Assembly: GCA_916610825.1 (NCBI GenBank)
Contig: OU744451.1
Coordinates: forward strand, 18,623,307 to 18,687,306
Source of the DNA: Haliclystus octoradiatus
Taxonomy: Eukaryota; Cnidaria; Staurozoa; Stauromedusae; Haliclystidae
Length of the DNA stretch: 64,000 nucleotides
Direction of reading: 5' to 3'
The notes under the pieces are model-generated. The model was given only the letters and a program-made list of their open reading frames with translations. It was not told where the DNA came from and made no database searches. The translations under genes and the position numbers were made by a program. This document shows positions 59,151-64,000 of the stretch, one piece after another; positions within the stretch are counted from its first letter, which is position 1; every line of letters begins with the position of its first letter.

Positions 59151-59630
59151 AAATGTTTATATGTTACAGGGAAAGTTCCCTATTTACCTTCGTTAGCATT
59201 TTTAATTGACACAGGCTCGGCTGTTTCCATTTTACCTAGTTCTGTCGTCAAATCATTAAATATCCCTTTTTCATCTTCTAGTTTATCTCTTATTTCGGCA
59301 TCCGGACGTTCTATTAATGTCGACGGCAAAATTCTTACGGACATCAGTATCCCACGATTGCGCCGTTGTTTTCAACATTGTTTTGTCATTGCCGACGTTT
59401 CCCAGCCAATTTTAGGCATCGATTGTTTACAACACCATAAAATTGTTGTTGACTGTGCTGCCAGCACCTTGACAGACAACATGACGTCATTATCCACCTC
59501 ATTGCGTTCTTGTCAGGTGTCTGTAGATTCATTAAAATTTAATTTTCCAACCTATTTATCATCCAAATTAACGAAATTACTTCACGATTACAATATTCTT
59601 TTTTCTCCTCTCACTATTTCAAAACACCCC
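59122..59630 (+). pseudogene. pro: Aspartic protease part of pol
   Basis: Frame -1 to gag. Catalytic motif LIDTGSAVSILP at about 59202-59235, and later the ILGIDCL block typical of retroelement proteases. Open from the frameshift site to the first frame break near 59630. It cleaves the polyprotein in intact elements. Confidence 0.85.
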
Positions 59631-60600
59631 CACATAACGTCACTCATCGTATTGAGACTACTGGGGAGCCCGTTTTTTGTCGTCCTCGGCGTATGCACCC
59701 AAATAAATTAGCAATTGCTCCCACAGAGTTTGATAAATTTTTGAAAGCTGGTATCATTCTACCTGCTACTAGCGAATGGGCAAGCCCCTTACATTTAGTA
59801 CCTAAATCTGAACCAAGCATGTTTCGACCGGTAGGGGACTACCAAGCTTTAAATCGGATCACAAAACTGGATCATCACCGGATATTCAATCGTTTAACAG
59901 TGATCTTTATGGTTCAACAGTTGTTTCACGTCTAGATCTGACCAAAGCATACTACCAAATTCCCATTCACCCTGATGATGTAGACAAAACTACCGTCACA
60001 ACTCCTTTCGGTTCTTTTAGTTTTCTCTGTATGCCGATGGGACTCAAAAATAATGCTGCTACCTTTTCCCGTTTTATCAACGACGTCCTACGCAATATAC
60101 TTTGTTTTGCCTACATCGACGACGTTCTCATTTATGCAAAAACGCAGGAGGAGCATGATGCTCGTTTACAACTGATTTTTGAGCGGTTTCTGCAGTTTGG
60201 TTTGCGTTTAAATCTTTCCAAATGTTTGTTTTCCGTTGATCGAGTTGATTTTTTGGGATTCACTGTTTCTCAGCGGGGTATCGAACCAAAAACAAAATCT
60301 ACATCCGACCTTTTAGCATTACCAGCTCCTATTGATTACCCTTCATTGCGTCGTGCTTTGGGTATGTTTTCCTTTTACCGTCGTTTTATTCCTAATTATG
60401 CCGAAATTGTTTTGCCATTACAAAAATTAGTTACTATGACACAACCACCAACCAAAAACCAATGGCATCCAAGGAGCACATTACCTAATTATGTTTGGCT
60501 AGAGGCACACGAGACGTCATTTCAAGTTCTAAAAACAGCAATAAATCACGCTATAGGTCTATGTCATCCAGACCCCTCTTGTACTGATTATTCCATCACC
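59631..60600 (+). pseudogene. Reverse transcriptase part of pol, frame-broken
   Basis: First segment from about 59640 (HPNKLAIAPTEFDKF, WASPLHLVPK, GDYQALNRI). A frame change near 59878 follows, then LDLTKAYYQIPIHPDD, TPFGSFSFLCMPMGLKNN and the catalytic YIDDVLIYAK at about 60112. These are the fingers and palm blocks of gypsy polymerases. The break near 59878 falls just after the RxVGDYxALN block and disables it. Confidence 0.85.
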
Positions 60601-60960
60601 AGTGATGCCTCTGGTCATGCAATTGGTGCTGTACTCCATGAACATAATGGGAAATCTGCTCCACTCAGCTTTTATTCTCGTCACCTTTCTCCTGCAGAAC
60701 AAAAATATTCTACATTTGACAGAGTTATTGGCAATCTTTGCCGCTGTAAAACGGTTTCGGTTTATGTTGGAAGATACAACTATCACTGTTTTCACAGATC
60801 ATAAGCCTATTTGGTCAGCATGGAAATCGCGTTCTAAAACATCACACTCACCTCGTCAAGAGCGACAGTTATCCTTTTTATCTCAATTTGTACACGACAT
60901 TGTTTATGTTCCTGGTGATTTAAATGTCGTAGCTGACACTTTATCTAGAGATCTTGCGCC
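60601..60960 (+). pseudogene. RNase H part of pol, frame-broken
   Basis: Opens with TSDASGHAIGAVL, continues PLSFYSRHLSPAEQKYSTFD, then changes frame near 60720 and continues LLAIFAAVKRFRF, TVFTDHKPIW. The order of blocks is that of Ty3/gypsy RNase H. Confidence 0.8.
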
Positions 60961-61099
60961 TTGCATTGTAGACTCACTATCGGTCCCTGTGAACATTGTT
61001 TCCTTAGGATGTGTTACATTGAATGATTTGGTGCTGTCTCAGCACAAGAATGATTTTGATCAGGCCGGTCTCCAACAAATAAAATTTGCTGAAGGGACA

Positions 61100-62440
61100 T
61101 TGTGGTGCGACTCCTCAAAATCGGTGCCGCGCCCCTTTGTTCCTCTTCCTTTGCGTTTTCATGAATATGCACAACATTGGTCACTATGGCCGTGCCGCCT
61201 CTTGCAAGTTGATATCGGATCGCTATTATTGGCCAAAAATGAAGAAGGAAATTTCCCAGTGGGTTCAGCAATGCACAGCTTGTCAGCGAAATAAAGTCAC
61301 CCGCCATACTGTCACTCCTTCAATACCATATGACATCCCATGTGATCGTTTACAAATAGTAGCCTACACATTGACATTATTCATGTTCCACCTTCCACAT
61401 GTTCCATCACACATGTTTCATCACCATGTCGTTATCTTCTCACAATGATAGACCGTTTTACCAGATGGGTAGAAATAATCCCTCTCTTAGATATGAGTGC
61501 TCCTTCAGTGGCAGAGGCATTTGTAAGGGAATGGGTAACACGCTGTTCTGCCCCGCAATATGTCATATCCGACCGAGGTTCCGACTTTGACTGTAATTTA
61601 ATGCACAAATTGGCAAAGCTCATCGGGTTCCTCAAGATCCGCACTACTGCTTATCACCCCCAAACAAATGGGTTAGTCGAACGAATGCACCGCACGTTGA
61701 AGACAGTTTTAAGAACACTTGATACCGATTGGTTTAATGGTTTACCTTCAGCTTTACTATCACTGAGAATCTGGCCAGATGAGGATGGTGTATCTCCCTA
61801 CGAACTTTTAACAGGGTTGAAGCCTTTGGTTTCGCGTATTTGTCTGGAAGATAAAAAGTTATTATCCTCTCATCATTTGTTATCGTCTCTTCAAGAACAT
61901 TTTAAAGGAGTAAAATTCAAGCCACCAGCTTTAAGTCAACATCTTTCTTATGTACCTCCCGAACTAAGTACTTGCAAACGTGTTTGGGTTCGCGTAGATA
62001 GGCCTAAACGGCTATTGGAGGCTCCTTATACGGGCCCTTATCGTGTTATTAATCGAAATTCAAAGTTTTTCACTATAGATCGTGGAACACGTTCAGATAC
62101 TGTTTCTGTTGATCGCTTGAAGCCTGTTTATGAGTCTGATGATCTACCGTCATGTTCACGTTCATTATCATTTCCACCTGTGTCATTACCATTGTTAACT
62201 TTGTCAGCGTCTTCGGCGCCAACCTCGTTTTCGATGTCAAGGCTCACATCGACTTCAACAGCGTCGCAGACGCGTTCGTCGACGATGTCTGACTCTGCAC
62301 CTACCACGGCAACAACAACGGTCCAGCCGCCTTTGTTGTCGCTGGATAGTTCACATGATCATCCTTCATCCACCACACCAACCATGACACGATCTGGACG
62401 ACGAGTACACATAAATGCATCACCTGATTATTATTACTAG
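61100..62440 (+). pseudogene. Integrase part of pol, frame-broken
   Basis: The zinc domain (HNIGHYGR...CTACQRNK) is in one frame from about 61165. After a frame change near 61350 the catalytic core follows: HIDI with the first Asp at about 61366, ISDRGSDF with the second, and NGLVERMHRTLK with the Glu. A chromodomain is not evident. The C-terminus is Ser/Thr-rich and ends with a basic TRSGRRVHINAS block and the stop at 62440. Confidence 0.85.
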
Positions 62441-62885
62441 CATGGGATCATGGGATGTGCACCCTTTGGCGTGAAGACCAAACTACTACGTTTTACAGCT
62501 ATCAAATTCTCAATATTCATATTATAATAAAAAAAATAAAATAAAATAAAAATAAGAAACGATAATCATGATAATAAATAAGCAATATATTTTTACGTAG
62601 ATACATATATATATATATAACTCAACCATTTAATAAATACATTTCCATAGTATCGCCTGTTATCAGACATTGATAGTATTAATCCAACATAACCAGGCGT
62701 TCTCTTTTCTGCTTCTACTTATTAACATTAATAAATAACTATTCCATGCTATAGAATCAGATCTCGAATATAACTTATCCAGATCCAGCATAACTAGCAT
62801 GGCCATTTAAATATTGCCATCATACTTTTACAGTCTTTAATATTCACCGTATCCTTACCGACTCCGTCTACTTGGGGCGGACGTA

Positions 62886-63113
62886 TGTGCTGATCGATGC
62901 AAATAAAATAACAGTCTCATTTTCATTAACCTCTTATTCGTGTAACATGTTAAATAATGATATACTGTGAATTATGAAATAGACATTCAATTGTGAGACA
63001 TTCACTTGAATAGATCTCTTACAACGTTATTAAATCTTTGTTGATTTGTCTTGCCTTTAATATACAAACTTATGATGCAGAATGAATCATATATTATACA
63101 AATGCCTTCTACA
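62886..63113 (+). repeat. 3' LTR
   Basis: 228 bp, preceded by a short purine-rich stretch (TTGGGGCGGACG) that may be the plus-strand primer. Followed by the duplication AAAC. Confidence 0.92.
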
Positions 63114-63117
63114 AAAC

Positions 63118-64000
63118 TACTAAATTATGTGAATAAGTTCTATTCGCTATTACTGTCTAATTTGCATATGCAAGTGAGGAAAGGGAGCCAAGGGAAATTA
63201 AAAATAAAATTCGATGGATAATCTGATTGCATAGAATGGATTGCATGAGGGGATGTACTGTATCCCATGTGCAATCGTTGAAAGTAGCTAGTACTATATT
63301 TAAGCATTAAAATTTCTAAGAGATAGGTGCATCCCTGCGCAAGCCTAGCATGCTTGCAGACTGAGTAGGCTAGCCCTAATTATCTATTTTTCGGTAGGCC
63401 TACATATTCGCTGTAGCTAGCGATGATAAATAAAAAGAAATTAATAAACCTTTTAGGTTGAGTTGAATTCTATCGCATGTCCCGAAGGCGGAAATCCCCA
63501 ATTCTGCAAAGGAGCCCTCCATATCTTACGCAATCCAACCGGAAAGAGTTATATATTATTGTAAAAATGTTTAACTGGTTGCTAACTACATGAACAATGC
63601 AACTATAGCAACACTACACAGTAACCATCATGGCATAATAGATTAAATATTTGAAAAAGTAGATATTTGAGGATTGATTTCAAAATGGAATGTGAAGATC
63701 ATCGTACGATATGAAAATCGGTTAAAATTACTGAATGAAATGAAAGTCAAGGTTATGACAAACCAACCGCAAATAGTGTAAGGTTTATATAATGACAATA
63801 GTCAAATGTATCTACAATAAATCATGGTAAAATAATATTTATGTTTATCTTAAGTCACAAATAAAATCTGATCGAAGACGAAAACATTATCATCAATTAC
63901 ATTAAACTAATGAGAATAATAAATTATCATAAATTTAAGTCCCCACGACAATATAGTATTTATGTAAACATAAGTTTTTGAATGAACAATCTAGTTCTAA
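63118..64000. other. No gene seen
   Basis: AT-rich flank of the retrotransposon without spliceable frames or recognisable repeats. Confidence 0.5.

Larger units (their letters stand above)
58021..63113 (+). mobile_element. Ty3/gypsy LTR retrotransposon, full length, 5,093 bp
   Basis: LTRs 58021-58248 and 62886-63113, each starting TGTGCTGATC and ending CCTTCTACA. Flanked by a 4-bp duplication AAAC at 58017-58020 and 63114-63117. Order gag, protease, reverse transcriptase, RNase H, integrase identifies Ty3/gypsy; the C-terminal phrase TRSGRRVH and the gag type resemble the Mag/SURL lineages, which is an impression only. Seven differences between the LTRs by eye (about 3 percent). gag is intact, but pol shifts frame at about 59630, 59878, 60720, 61165 and 61350, so the copy is not autonomous. 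Confidence 0.92.

Overview
The window is AT-rich genomic DNA from a multicellular animal, almost certainly an invertebrate. It holds spliced genes of animal-only families (calcium-binding EGF/CUB, C/EBP-type bZIP, a BLOC-1 subunit, TP53INP, a Notch-ligand-like MNNL/DSL receptor) inside a dense bed of transposable elements and microsatellites. No bacterial features, CRISPR arrays or rRNA were seen. The phylum cannot be fixed from the sequence alone; sponges and tunicates are the lineages I would compare first.

Layout. 1-4.1 kb (+): 3' end of a secreted protein with three or more cbEGF domains and two CUB domains. 7.0-7.4 kb (-): single-exon C/EBP-gamma-like bZIP factor. It is divergent, across 587 bp, from a five-exon BLOC1S4 (cappuccino) gene at 8.0-16.1 kb (+) whose introns are full of SINEs and MITEs. 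The shared promoter carries a CLEAR-like E-box and a CRE-like site. 17.2-18.9 kb (+): TP53INP/DOR autophagy regulator with an intact LIR motif. 23.0-29.3 kb (+): a five-exon, roughly 297-residue single-pass membrane protein that I do not recognise. Its introns hold a 5 x 109 bp tandem array and a 2.4 kb (CTATA)n microsatellite. 32.6-43.8 kb (-): a Notch-ligand-like gene with an MNNL module, seven overlapping DSL-like units, no EGF repeats, a mucin-like stalk of about 830 residues, a transmembrane helix and a tail encoded by two further exons. This is the most interesting gene here.

44-58 kb has no gene that I can support well. It holds a 1.4 kb foldback element with a 9-bp target duplication, dispersed 265-bp repeats, a degenerate tandem array around a short lysine/arginine-rich ORF, and a Harbinger-like element carrying only a MADF-type ORF. 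58.0-63.1 kb is a complete-length Ty3/gypsy retrotransposon with 228-bp LTRs, a 4-bp target duplication and a textbook -1 frameshift signal between gag and protease; its pol has at least five frame breaks.

The mobile DNA falls into recurring families: a CCCGGGGGGTAACTTCC-ended MITE (4 copies), a TACAGT-ended MITE (7 copies), hAT MITEs with perfect 8-bp duplications (2 copies), tRNA-derived SINEs, two LINE lineages and several hairpin elements. The host genes are unrelated in function, except that BLOC1S4 and TP53INP both belong to the lysosome/autophagy system. Gene models were made by hand from splice sites and reading phase. All coordinates of spliced genes are inferences, but phase agrees at every junction listed.
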